Of a DNA stretch of 64,000 bases, positions 24,219-36,700 are shown in pieces. The stretch lies in the NCBI GenBank assembly GCA_002633005.1, contig NMRA01000450.1, positions 164,876 to 228,875 on the forward strand, written 5' to 3'. The notes beneath the pieces were generated by a model that ran no database searches, was not told the DNA's origin, and saw nothing but the letters and a program-made list of their open reading frames with translations. The first letter of the stretch is position 1; every line of letters starts with the position of its first letter. This stretch comes from Phoronis australis (taxonomy: Eukaryota > Phoronida > Phoronidae). The position numbers and the translations under genes were made by a program.

Positions 24219-27200
24219 GAGTGACTCCATATAAAAACCAACAGGTAGAGTCTATACCCAAAATCACCGATTTTTTGGAAACTTAGCACATGAGTTTGGT
24301 TTGTTGAGAAGTAGAAAAACCTCACTTTTTAAGAATTTTCATTCATTATTTTTCTTTTTATGACCTGTACCTCCATTTTGCAACAAAATTGGGCGTCGAA
24401 GTAGGCATGTTTGAATGCATTTTACTAGCATGTATGATACGGTCAAAACAAATGAATAATACCAATTGAAAGGGCAATGGCTGAATAATTTAATGGCATA
24501 ACTTTCAAAATCCATTTTTAAATTGATACGTTTTGAATTTGTGAGGCAAAAACGGCTATTTTTCAGGTTTTCACTGAAGCCATTTTCGGCCACATTTGGC
24601 ACTCTGTAGCAGCCATAACGCACCTTTCCTGAAAATGAATTTATAATAATTTGTTTATTCATTCCTAACCTGTTCATAATCTAAAATAAAAAATCTTGCC
24701 TCTAATGTAGTTTTTGCATACGAAGCATTATACGAACTGCACTTCGTCCTTTTGCATGTTCTCAGTTGCCTCTGCTTCCAATAGGGGGCTCTTGGAACAT
24801 ATAATTAGCTTGCGAAACACGACATGAAAACTTTGTATTTTGGAGAAAAGGCAGACAGCATTATTAATTACCATTCTATGAATCCGGCATTGATGATTAA
24901 TACTTATTACAAAAATGTGTACGTAAATCAACTGGCATGCGTGCTTCTAAATGATAGATGGCGCTGCTTTTGTTTACGTGGAGACTGAAGACGCATCTAG
25001 ATTAAGAGCAGTAACACGAAGACCTTGCTATAATTCAGAGATGTTGCCGTGTATTTTAAATGAGAACACGTGGTTTTGGATAAATTTTAGAGAGGTTCTA
25101 GTGTTACTGAACTCACCCCTGCCTTGTTTTCTATCTGCCTTGTTCGTGCCACAGGCAAAGGAAGGCACCCAAGGTGGATATGCCCCGGCCCGGCCCTAGT
25201 TTTCAGTGCAAAAAATCCTTCAACTTGTCAATAGTCATTGTAACTTTGGGTTCATATTGCTGGTTGCTACAAATTTTAGTCGCCACCAGTCACCAGAAAT
25301 CTGGTGTTCCCCCCACACACACCGGGCACCCTAACGCTGAATATTTCTACCAGTGTGATCATCAGTGGTATAAAAAGGTACACATTCACAGTCAATAGAA
25401 AATAATTCGCGAAAGACAATTATATTAATGACTACTTCATGACAGACATGAAGTAAACAGAAGTAACGGTCTCGACTTCATAAATCACACATTTTTGACT
25501 GGTATGCTACAAAACTAGGCTAAACGTTGAGCTCATTTACCACTTCATTCAGTAAATCTGACGACATAACAGCATCTTCAGCAGAAATAGCATCGTCATA
25601 AACATTGCAGCAGACAACCTCAAAAAATCCACCAATCTGCGATTCACTTAACATCACAGGTAAACACTTTCACAGTGGGTTCTCGTAATGTTTTCTCCAT
25701 TTTGGCACTTCCGAGGGTGAAAGTTTTTACCTGACTTTCTCCTTCATCGAATATGTTCGTCAGAAAGTTCTTAACCTTTGATGAAAATCTTGTTGACCTT
25801 TTACCTTTTTTCAATGCCTAAGCTATTGCTTCAGCATTCGTCTCATCCATATTGTACTCTGAGGCTGCCTCAAATGACGCTCCGGTTCTTGCATCTAAAA
25901 GCATTTCTGACGACTGTCGTGCAATGTGGTCATACGTGTTCAGTGTTGTTACCCACATCCAAATGCCGACCTAGTTCTGCGTCTAGCAAAAAATTTCGAG
26001 TAACCTTGCTGGGTACAAGGGAACTTTTGTTGAGGCTCTTCACTAGATACAATGCCAACCTTAAGTCTTGGTGTTGAAAATCCGCCATGTCTAGAGATGT
26101 TAGTGTAATTTAGAGAAATAGGTTTCCCATTTTCTCAGTATTTGTAAGAACTTACCGTCATCTACATGGAATGACTTCCACACGCGAATTGCTTGGGTGG
26201 AATAGTGGGAATTTGGGAATGTCCTTATACCAGGAACTGAGTATTTTGGAAAAGACTTTGTTGCATTGACTGAACATGCATACACATAACATCCCTTCAC
26301 ACGACCACTGGAAAGTAGTGCTTCTTTCAAATCCAGAAAGTTTATGATATTATTACTTTCGGCTGCAAAGTACTTTGCATGTTGTTTGAGGGGAGCCGAT
26401 CTTGCGATCACAGAGATCCTTTCCATTTTGACTTTTACTAATGTCATATCTCGAAACAGAAATGCAGGTAGAATTTGACAAGGCTGCTACGTTCAGGAGG
26501 AGAGGAGCAGAGTGGTAACATCCAGCATTACCTGACTCTTCCATGACTGGTCCTGTTCAGTCAGAAACTGATACACCGACTCGGGGTAGTACGAGTCCGT
26601 ACTCTGGCACAGGCCTTGCTTTGTGAAGTAGTTTCTTGTATCTCAAATGTTCAGTGGTTTCTTTGACATAACTCACTAAAGCACAAAGGTTTTTGTGATT
26701 TTTTGAAGAATAAACTTTAAAGGAACATGAAGGCCCATCGACACCGTCCGCCATTTTGTCTTTTTAAAATGCACTTGCTTCTCTCAAAACCAGTTATTAC
26801 AAATATCAATTCTTACTCGTTTAATCTTAAAGGCATTTATTTCCATTCAAAAGTTCTACAGAGTGTTTAAATTAACGTGATTATGTAAAAGAAATGAAAG
26901 AATACGAGAGGGTTACATGAACATTTTTTATAAATCCTCAAGCTTTAAACCTCAACTGACTCCCTCAATGGGCAAAGGTCATCGGGTTCAGTTTCGATAC
27001 TAGCCGCGTAATAAACCCGGAAAACATCTTGTTTTCATTTGAAAGACTTTAGACTTGGTTTCTATAACTATTTAAAGCAGACTTCTTGCCTAAAAGTTTG
27101 TTCAAATGGTCTGTAAACTCTGCTCGTCATTTACAAACTATGAAAATAGACAGTTTTGCAAGACAATTTTCACTAAAGTGCAAAGTTGAGGCAAGATTTT

Positions 27201-27680
27201 TTATTGCTCAGTCATCAAGACTAACTCCTTAACTGTATGTTCAAAACGTCACATAAGGCTACAAGGTGTTTTATGGCAGTAAGAAGGTCACAAAAATGGC
27301 CACTAAAATTAGCCCCAAAAAGTGGTCTGTGGATTATCTCCCCTGTCTAGCACAAAACTGTTAGATTTTAATAAATGGCACAGAATTATGGACAGTATAC
27401 GTTGATTATTTCAGCCACCAAAATATAGCTTTCGATCTATTTTGTATGTTACTCATTTTTGTTGCTGAAAACATGCGATTTTTGAGACAGCTAATTTTCC
27501 CAATTGTGCCAATTTGTGTTATCATGCTCCAGCGGCGAAATTAGGGGTCATTGAGTGCACAAAATTTGGAATTTGAGTTTTTGTTAGGATACCTACCCAT
27601 GTACAAAAAATGAAGTTGTTTTAAATTTTGACGTATAGACTGATTTTTGAAAATCTACTGGTTTTTATATGGACTGCCTC
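24219..27680. mobile_element. 3.46 kb TTAA-flanked DNA transposon, decayed
   Basis: TTAA directly flanks both ends (24215-24218, 27681-27684). The left end GAGTGACTCCATATAAAAAC and right end GTTTTTATATGGACTGCCTC are inverted repeats. TTAA duplications are made by the piggyBac and Kolobok superfamilies; purine-starting ends favour Kolobok. A broken reading frame lies on the minus strand (25530-26756). Confidence 0.7.
25530..26756 (-). pseudogene. Broken transposon-encoded protein
   Basis: ATG at 26754 opens MADGVDGPSCSFKVYSSKN and runs to a TGA near 26557. Later segments in shifted frames read KSQNGKDLCDRKI, APLKQHAKYFAAESNNIINF, LDLKEALLSSGRVKGCYVY and, near the end, SESQIGGFFEVVCCNVYDDA followed by ISAEDAVMSSDLLNEVV. 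The G-K-D-L-C-D-R-I-A and D-L-K-E-A-L-S-G-VKG pattern is familiar from proteins carried by animal DNA transposons. At least three stops or frameshifts interrupt it. It lies wholly inside the TTAA element. Confidence 0.55.
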
Positions 27681-30394
27681 TTAATATATGATGTCCTTCT
27701 TTTTTCTCTTCTGTGTTTTGTCTTGACTTGCATATGCGACCCAGGGTCCGTTTCAAGAAATTTAGACCGAAATCGGCCTAACTTAGAGCAAAATATCTTG
27801 GCCGTGTTTCATGAAATTTCTTAAGACCGAATTTAAAGAGACCCGGAACGCGAAAAGCAGACTAAATTGCATTATTCAAAGTGGTTCTCTGCCACTGAAA
27901 CAGTTCAATCTGTTCACCGGGTACTGACTTTTGCAGTTTGTAATTATTTCAAATTTTTGTTGATGTCAAAGCATTTGTCTATTAGTTTCCAATTTTAAAA
28001 AACGATCTGTCATCTGCTCATCAGTTCGTCGATTTTTCTCTCACAAGGCAGAGCGCGTCTCCTTATTTGGCATGGCAAGACATAGACGTAGCACATTTCC
28101 CTTACATGGAAAATGTGATGTTTGACTTTTGATGAAAGCAAAACGACGCCGACTTTAAGCAGCAGCCAATGTGATTAAGAGGTAACTGATGTAAGTTCGG
28201 ACTCTTTAAATTAAATTTAACTTGTTAAATGCATTTATCGTCATTATTTTGACATTTGTCTCTTTATTTTGATATCAATCCTTAGGGTTTATTTTGCATT
28301 ACTCATTTCTATTTATAGCCTCAGGGGCCTACTTTTGTATTCATACATTTCTCTATGCGACACCTGATTGGTCTCCCATATTTCCTTTGTTCAGTTCAAC
28401 GCGGTCTCTCATTCAGCCACCTACCTCCCCGTCTACAAGACCTACGTTCGTTCTCTGCATTTTTTTGGCGTTTTGTCCATGCCCATCTTGCAGAGTCTTA
28501 TTTAGTTTTATCTATTTACGTCATAGTAAATGACATTATTCTCAATCCTCCTCTTGTTTTACTCTGCAACATAGCTCGTGGCGTACCCCGGGCAAAATAG
28601 ATTACGATAAAATAAGTTGTACATGCACTCTAACTATGTATTCAAATATGCGCTTAGAATTATTTTTATTAGGATATCGCTTACTTCACTGGCTTGCCTC
28701 ATACTGTGGTGTGATCCTGATACATCTGGTAGTGTTACCGTAAACAAGAGACATTGAAACACATTTTATGATTGTTACTTTACTAAAGAAACTGTAATCT
28801 AGAAAATAACAATATTCATAAAAAGTGACAATGTTCTTTGAACACCTGTTGCATAGTTGTCACGGTCATCATTCACGAATGGAAAAAACGGAACAGCTGG
28901 CTTGTACAGAGGGACTTCAGGATAAAAAGCGCGACATCTGGGTCTAGGCCAAAACGTAAGGAACACAGGCGTACCGGGAGACGCAACACCCAAAAATCCC
29001 CGACGTCGTTTTTGTTGTTTTTTATAGTTGACTGGGACGTCCCACTTTTTCTTTTTAGTCGAGAGTGAAAATATGGCTAAATCGTGTGGGAAAATAAAAT
29101 TGTATATGATAATTTTTCAATTTGGCCGTGTGTCAAAAAGCGAACATTTAGACTTTGTGGTGGGATGGCGGAAAAATTCAAAAAAGTGGGACAGTCCGCC
29201 AACAGCGGGGCAATTGGCAAATACACTGAGCGCTGACAGCAACACGGGAGCTATTTGGCAGCAAAGTATCAATCGCTTGTACACTGGAAAGGCATCACAG
29301 CCAGTACATTATATAGTTTGAAATATATATAGGTAAATAAAACAACAAGAACGGATCAACTGAAATTTTCGGATATCAATCGTCAACAGAAACAGAAATA
29401 AAGTAAAATCAAACACTATATGACAATTGACATTTAAGATGTGGCGTAATGAAACTGAAGGCAAATTAATGACGTCACGTTAATTGTGTTACGCAGCCAC
29501 TTGAACAGGCCGCGAAATGACATAAATCAACAACTCATGTTTTAGAGCTTGTCGTCCTCAAGAATGGAACTGGGGAGGGTGGCATTGCAACTCAAGGTAA
29601 AACGCAAGTTTTCTTAACTTATGTTTGGATTTGTTGAACCCGCCACTCCCCACCAGAACGGCAAGTTTTACCTACTCCACGTTACAATGTTTGAGATCCC
29701 ATACCGTTTGCGGACGGCGATTCCTAAATTTTAAACGTTAATGCCAACGAATTATTTTTAGTAATAGCTTATTTTAAAGCGTTCCTACATAGGCGGATTT
29801 AGGGGGGCAGGGGGATCGCCTCCCCCCCCCCTTGGCTGCTGCAACCAAAAAACACAGCGTGAAGCGTGAGAAAATATTGAGTAAGCAACTAGGACGCGGA
29901 CAAGTGGGTGCTCCAGATTGTGGCGTCGGGTTTTTTTGTTTTTTTTTCAGTTCATCGGTAGATTTTTCGAACAGGGTTCTCCCGTAACTTCGGGGCTGTT
30001 CTGCACATACAATGGCAAGACAACATGTTGCCCACNACATGTTGCCCACCCCCCCCCCCCTTATGGTATCCTAGAACCACCAATGTCCTACAATGGATTT
30101 TTGCATTTTTTGAGGTTTTAGAACAGTCTATGATAATTTTATAAGACAAAATCTACCTGAAAAAGCACTCATTTTGGAAAGTAAACGAGGAAGTTTTAAT
30201 TTTAAAGAAAAATTGATTTTTTGGTTTCCGGCCACATGGAAGACGTTGTTCAGTTGACAGTAGTGATTTTGTAGGTTATGAAAACTAAGACAGCGAGCTT
30301 CGGGAGAATTATGAAGACAGGTATGGGTTGAGGGTGAAGACGACACTCAGCTGAAATAATGAGTTGGACATCGCCTTATCAGCAGACTACGTGT
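27681..30394. other. Intergenic, repeat fragments only
   Basis: Contains a hairpin CACATTTCCCTTACATGGAA-AATGTG (28095-28123) also found near 45550-45577, a GGCGGATTTAGGGGG end (29792) of another MITE, and poly-C with an N at 30036. No gene is seen. Confidence 0.4.
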
Positions 30395-30714
30395 TTAAAG
30401 GCGAAGGCAACCTTTTTCCTTGTCATTTTTAGCTAAAATAAGGTTGGTTGGTTATCCTAGACATATTTTCCACTTAATTACAGCTTTTCGTAATTTTATT
30501 AATTACTCGTCCGCTACTCCGGAAGTGACGTTTTAGGAGGCAAGCGTTTCCCGCCACTTGGTTTTGCGTTGACTTTACCGTGCGTTCTATTCTACTTTTG
30601 TTTTATGCTGTTTTTCAACCACTTTCCATCGGCGAGTATTCTGCGGCAAGATAGGTTAGTAGCGAACTCGACTAAGTTGGATTTAGGGATTGTTTATTGT
30701 GTTGTAAACTGAAA

Positions 30715-31080
30715 ATGGCTGGAGTCGGTGACCCGTATCAATGCGACAGTAGTGTGAGTGACGGAGACCTTGTTCACAGCAGTGGTGACGAGGATTTTTT
30801 TCACGGACATTCAGTGGGGGGTACATGTTTGAGCCCGAGTATAACGAGGCAGAGTAAGCACAGGCACAGGCAGTTGTTGAGTGACGTGGTGACACATCTT
30901 GGTGCAAATGCACTGTGTGCGTTATTATGCCTACCTCAATGGAATGCTTGTGCTAATCAGAGTTCGACGAGGCCAAGCCACTACTGGACATGGTTAAGTG
31001 GACCTCCGGCATACCACGGACAGAGGAACAACTGTCCCACTTGCCAGAGTGTCTCGCGACACACTCCCACTGGATGGTGA
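30715..31080 (+). pseudogene. Acidic ORF carried by the THAP transposon
   Basis: From ATG 30715 the frame reads MAGVGDPYQCDSSVSDGDLV and HSSGDEDFFHG. In the next frame the same stretch gives FSGGYMFEPEYNEAE, so an indel near the T-run at 30796 probably shifted it. The YMFEPEY motif after an acidic stretch recalls a second protein encoded by some THAP transposons of invertebrates; that recollection is not certain. Confidence 0.4.
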
Positions 31081-31098
31081 CTTGAGCACCCAAACTGC

Positions 31099-31783
31099 TT
31101 ACATCGTGTCGTGTGACTCCCCGCCACACACCTGGCACCTTCTAAATAGCTCCAACACTTTAGAGAAGTCCACAATAAACTTATCAAAGTTTGGCTCACC
31201 GATCTGTTCACTGGACGACGAACTGTCCTCTTCACTGGGTGTCGAACTGAGCCTGTAATCACTCCCACTACTCAATATCGCTGCAGGGCTGCTTAGAGGC
31301 TCTGGGCTGGAGAAAACAGCACAGGGCGAATCACTACTGGTTCCAGGAATTGCACGCTCTGGGGTACGTTCGGAGGCACGGGTGACAGTAGATGAAGTGC
31401 ATCCACTGGCTCCAGTCACTGTACTGGCCACAGCTCGCGAGGCTTCTCGCTTCATAAACGCACTTCTCGGGGGTGGCGACGGGCACTGCCGGGAATCAAC
31501 AGACGGAATGGCATCCTTCTTCAGACGTTGATTCGCAGGGACCTTTATCAGTTCAGTGTACAAATCCCTTTCGTAATCTGACGGCAGAAAGTGCTTGCCA
31601 CACACACACACGGTAATTCTCCACTGATTTGTACGTTGCGTGGACGGGTAACGCTGTGTTCTTCACACGAACGAGCCAAATACGGCGAAGTGTGTCATCC
31701 ATCGGAAAGCGATGCAAAGGTACTCCCAAAGCGCGCATGAGCCGATAATTAGTACATCCTGGTACGCAGCAACAGTGTGGCAT
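31099..31783 (-). pseudogene. THAP-domain protein with frameshift in a (GT)n run
   Basis: The first frame (31783-31553) reads MPHCCCVPGCTNYRLMRALG, VPLHRFPMDDTLRRIWLVRV and ATYKSVENYRVC. The THAP continuation CVCGKHFLPSDYE is in another frame (31611-31099), the switch falling in the GT repeat at about 31601-31612. The C2CH residues and the Trp are present. Downstream the second frame is Ser-rich, reaches FRRCQVCGGESHDTM, and stops; VTIQWECVARHSGKWD, like transposase text, follows in a third frame. A slippage error in the assembly could restore the first junction. Confidence 0.7.
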
Positions 31784-32099
31784 GTTGACTGTCTAGTAAA
31801 TGAAAGCAAACGATGACGGAACTTAACACATCCGAGGTAGAAGAATGACTGACTCGGCAGCTCTCACAGTCAGACTATATGAAAAGAAATTGGCGCGAAA
31901 TGCTTTCCTCCTGAAACGTCACTTCCGGAGTAGCGGACGCATAATTAATAAAATAACGAATAGCTGTAATTAAGTGGAAAATATGTCTAAGATAACCAAC
32001 CAACCTTATTTTAGCTCAAAATGACATGGAAAAAGGTTGCCTTCGCCTTTAATGCAGATTGACTCCCAGGTTACAGATTCCCAATCATTTACATGATTC

Positions 32100-32219
32100 A
32101 TGTTTGCTTGTTCAAATGGCCTTAACGAAGAAAGTGGTGTCGAAGAATGTGACAGTAACGACGACTATAACAACAACGACACGGACGACGATTACGGTGA
32201 CGAGGAGGGTGATAGTTAA
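32100..32219 (+). other. Acidic 39-codon uORF in frame with DCST-like copy 2
   Basis: ATG 32100 opens MFACSNGLNEESGVEECDSN and continues through DDYNNNDTDDDYGDEEGDS to TAA 32217-32219. It is in the same frame as the main ATG 60 bases further on. Its Asp-rich composition resembles the Asp/Ser head of copy 1 (DDSSCDDSSDDSGDE). It may be a regulatory uORF, or an old N-terminus cut off by one stop. Confidence 0.4.
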
Positions 32220-32279
32220 GTTGATTATAAAATCGGTTGTGTAACCCTTTGTAGATATGTCCCCTATTTGACTGACAAC

Positions 32280-33764
32280 ATGGCGACCAATAGAAGGGTA
32301 ACAGAACCAACCAATGCATCGAGTGACGATGAGGAAAGCAGTTCGGATGAAAGTGATACGCGCAGCGCCTCCGGAAATGAAGTGCACAGCAAAAGGGTTG
32401 GTTTGTGCAAGCAGGCACTTGCCAGCAACCTGCCAAAGATTAAAACAAAAATGAATAAGTTGTTCGGAAGACGGAGGAAAAGTCCGATGCTGGCTAACGC
32501 AAGAACTGGGTCACAGTCGAGCCATAAAGAAGTGAACAGAAATGATAACAAACCGTCTCCGACAAATACAAGAAACCCGAAGGATGTTTCCTCGACCTCC
32601 ATTCACTCTGAGCCAGAAAGAATTGCACACGACGACAAATCTCGAATTCGAGAATTTGCAACTGAAAAGTTACAGCGTCTTAGAGATTTGTTATCAGTTG
32701 GTAAAAAGGACATGTCAAACTTAGCACTACCACCTAGCCCAGATGTTTCAAGGTTTTCTGATCCAGGACCTGGAGCAGCAACAAGAAACATTCATGGTGA
32801 GAGTAGCGTTGATTCGGTGAAAAAATGGCAAGAAATGAGGACATCCGACCTAACAAAACATGTATTTTCTCGTAAAAAAACTAAATATAAATCATCTTTA
32901 GACGCGTTGCCCGAATATTCTGATCCTGAAGAAACAGACGGAAAAGGTGGAGCAGTCGCAGAACAGACAGACAAGAAATGGCATCAAGTGAACTATGACC
33001 ATTTAAAGAAGACCCTAAAAGACTGGAAACGAAATGTTTCTAAGACCATAGAATCAGCAAATGACCATTTCTCAATTCAAATTGATCCTGATCAGTTACA
33101 TGACCGTGGACACTCAGATAATGGAGACCAAGATCAAACAGGTCGAAACATTCTGTTTGGCAGTGAAAAGAAAAATACTCGAAAAGGAGGAGAATTGAAG
33201 TACGATGTTTTTAAACTCGCCTCCCAGTTTCTTATTGAGGACAAAAGGTTGATTGTTTTGTCAGGAATGTTAGTTTGTACATTACTGTCTATTTGCCTTT
33301 TTCTTGTCACTTATTTGACTTCGGGAAGCACGTGGGCGGGATGGTTGGCCTTTGGGATGACATTTTGTTTTACGATGATAGGATATATCATTTCTCAATC
33401 TGCACGCTGTGTGCTTTTATTGGCATTGCCAGCATTCTGTGGCGCTAGAGGTCGCTCTGTGCTGTGGTGCGTCATTCTCGGCTTACTCGTACGAGGTCCA
33501 GTCAAGAACATGGTTTCAAACGTTGGTGAAATTGCACGAACAATGGGTTGCCAAGCAAAACAACTGTATGACCAGACGGAAGAATTCCGAAAGGTTATAA
33601 AGCAACCGTTTCTAGATTTTGCAGACCGCATGTCTCTTGGTATTGACCGTATGAAAGCGATTGGTCGTAAGGTAGAAGAGGCCAAGAAACCGATAGATAA
33701 CGTCATGAGCGACATTTATGAAGGCATGAAAAATGCTAAGGACAGAATGTCCGCATTTTCCGCG
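32280..33764 (+). CDS. DCST-like copy 2, exon 1
   Basis: It starts at ACAACATGGCG, a good initiation context, and ends at TTTTCCGCG|GTGAGT in phase 0. It is 1485 nt long. It holds the long charged tail, an acidic Ser/Asp cluster (SSDDEESSSDESD), the first three membrane segments and the start of the extracellular loop. The motif that reads NQT in copies 1 and 3 is YDQTEEF here, so this glycosylation sequon is lost. Confidence 0.92.
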
Positions 33765-36700
33765 GTGAGTTACTTGTAACAAAGTCACCAAATAGCTACT
33801 GAAATTCACAGGATATAAATTCTTAAATTATAGAAATTGTACGATTATTCGGAATGAATACTACATTGTCTACAAGTAAGGCATACCAATGTGTCAGTGA
33901 GACCGTTACCTTTGGCTAAGCGTTGATGCGATGTTAAGTATTTAAACCGCAATGACCGTGTGCAACATTGAATCAAAAAATTCGACGCCTACCGAGTGAA
34001 CTAGGTGTTTCACGGTAGTTGTGATATTAATTAAACAGCACTCAATATACCTTAAAGCGATTCAATTGATGTAGATGTGAAAACCATTACAATCCACATA
34101 ATGCTTCAACATGAATGTCTGATTGTTAGGGGTGGTTTTCATTTTTAGGACTTCCGCTACCAGATGTACTGTGCTGAATGGTGCCTCCTCGACCTATTGT
34201 TTTTGCATAACCAGTTTGTGCTAGTCAGTGTAACGTGGTAGTCAGAGTTTTTGCTAGTTTTAGGCCAGAAAACCCCAGCCGTTTTCTATTCTGTTCCACA
34301 AGGTGCACAAAACTGGAAAACATGATCAACAGGCTGGGCAAAAAAACAAAAACTTTGCTCAAAATCCAACCAAACTGATTCCAATGTGAATTTTTTTGTC
34401 TTTTATGACTACTACAAAGTAAGCTATTTCAAAATGAGCAAAATTACTCAGCAATTTTCAACGCCAAAGCCACCATTAGCATGTAATTACTGTATATGAA
34501 CTGTTTGATAGTAAAAATGGAATCCATTCAGGGCGAGGACCGATTTCATGAGAATAAATGTCTCAATTCGACTTTTACAGTCAACAAAACAGAACGTGGT
34601 GCAGCTTCGTGGTTTGGCTCACTGTGCAATTCTCGTATTTAGGGGCTGACCCAAGACTTTGCGTTGGGGCTTTGAGTTGGGGAGGGGGCAGGATTTTGTC
34701 CCTAAGAAATTCGCAAACTCTACATGTATCTGTCAAATGGAATCTGGGAGAATTTCAGGGGAGGCATGGCCCCCCTTGCCCCCCTCTAAATCCTCCAGTG
34801 TATTTCATGACCTCACCAGTAACGTTGTTAAGAATTTCGATTACTCATCTAGTGTATTACTTCTATGATAAATTAATAGCAGTCGTATTCGTCTATGTTT
34901 TGTGGTACGCAAAAGTGGGTATTTAAAAGGATTGATGAATAAAAAAACTTTAAAGTTTCAGCTTAATTCACGGCGTCGTTTTCGGGAACTCGTGTTCCTA
35001 ATTTCAAATTAAGTCGATTTGCAGAAGACGAGAAAAAGCCGCAAGCGTTACAAGTAGTAAAAATATGAAAGTTTCGATTAATTATTGGGTGAAAACTTAT
35101 TTTTGATTGATATAATCTTTACATGCACCACGGACGCAACTGTCACACCGCACGTCCTCCCAAGGAACAGATAACTTTTCACTCTGTGGTTGATGAGTTC
35201 ATGTTCTTAGATTTTTTCTACGAGTCACTGTATCGCTGCTTTGTTCTCGCAGGATTGTGAGGGAAGTTTAAGTTCATCCCAGATGGATTGTAAAAATGGA
35301 ATAATGTCGGGCCACCGTGACTGTATGAAAGGAGCCAACGCCTTTGTTAAAGGCCTTGAGGATTTTGGAACAGATGTGGCGAACACCTTTAAAGATATTG
35401 GAAATTTCTTTGAAAGCCTCTTTGGAAAACGAAGAAAAAGACGTTCAAGTGACATTTCTAGACATAGGTACGTCCAAAAATTAATCTCAGTCTATTATGT
35501 TAATATAATGATAGCACTCCTATACCAGGAGCAAACACACCTCTTCACAATTGTGGTCTCACTCTCTACGAGCTTTCCTTCTGCACAGGGATACAGGAAG
35601 GAATACACTGGCTTAACACTGCATGACTTATATAACGTAGATATTGCATGCCTTACTGGGTGAGTAAAATCATGATTGATTCAAAATATATATAACAGTT
35701 AAATACCGTATGGGGGAATAATGGTGTTTTCTGGTGAAATGCTAATTTGACGTTTTCCCAGGAAAGACATTAATTTGACGAAAATCGTATTTGCCTAGAG
35801 GGCCGGTCTCACCTGGACTATGAAAAAAATCGAGCGAAAAACTCCGCGACAGGCTGTTTTAGGATTGAGTGCAACTCTGCGACAGCCTCAAAAGGTCAAC
35901 TTTTGGGTCACCGACTCGGATATTCAGGAAAACTCTGTGTGTTTGCACCAGACATGTTGTCAATGTTCATTTTAAAATTTTCGGGTCGAGCATTTTTAGT
36001 TACAGCAATATGAATATGTCGCCCCCAGGTTCATGATTTTAAACACCAATAACGCAATAAGGAATATAAAATACCCATGCCAAGATATCGTTTCAGTAAC
36101 CAGCGACATCCACGCGACGGCCGTAAGCACGTTGCATGGATATCGTACATCAGTCGGTTACTTCCGATAAATGGCTGACATTATCTTTATTATATCAAAG
36201 AAAGAACAAATTGAACAACGGATACGCCAATCTACCTATCTTTATGCGACTAGAAAATATGCAGTTTAAGTTCGGTAAACGTTGCTAGTTTTTGTAGTCG
36301 ATTTTTGACCAACATTGACGTGCTTTAGAGTTCACTTTCCGGGCTCTGTAATATATTATTATAGTTAATTTATTAGAATCACACATGTACAGAGAAATAA
36401 AAGAAAAACATAAAACACAAGACAAAAATAGAGGTACAGGTGCAAGATACGGATAACATAAAAAGTCAAAGTCTTATTTCCCGCGCATCGAAACAGTGAA
36501 TCGTCACGAAATTTAAGCATCTTTGTTTTTTATTTTTGCCTTGACGTTACCTTTCTCATTTAATTCAACACATAGTTCAGTATAAATTTACTCATTTTTG
36601 TACCATTTTTAAGTTGGTTTCTGTGACTTCTGATAAGGTTTTAGCAGTTTTATAGAACGGCTTTCCAGGGGTCATTTATAAGCACCCATGATAAAATATG

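Larger units (their letters stand above)
30399..32048. mobile_element. 1650 bp TTAA-flanked THAP-bearing transposon (Kolobok-like)
   Basis: TTAA flanks both ends (30395-30398, 32049-32052). Inverted repeats of about 160 bp start AGGCGAAGGCAACCTTTTTC and stay near-identical through CTACTCCGGAAGTGACGTTT. The interior carries a minus-strand THAP frame and a convergent acidic plus-strand frame. TTAA duplication, purine ends and a THAP domain together suggest Kolobok, but no full transposase is present, so this is an internally deleted copy. It ends 230 bp before the start of DCST-like copy 2. Confidence 0.78.

Noticed and set aside
28294-28600. Hydrophobic frame resembling a small membrane protein
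   Set aside because: AT/T-rich composition accounts for it; no homologous text and no neighbouring exons.
32112-32602. Minus-strand frames opposite DCST-like copy 2
   Set aside because: Shadows of the acidic uORF and of coding exon 1; no independent family match.
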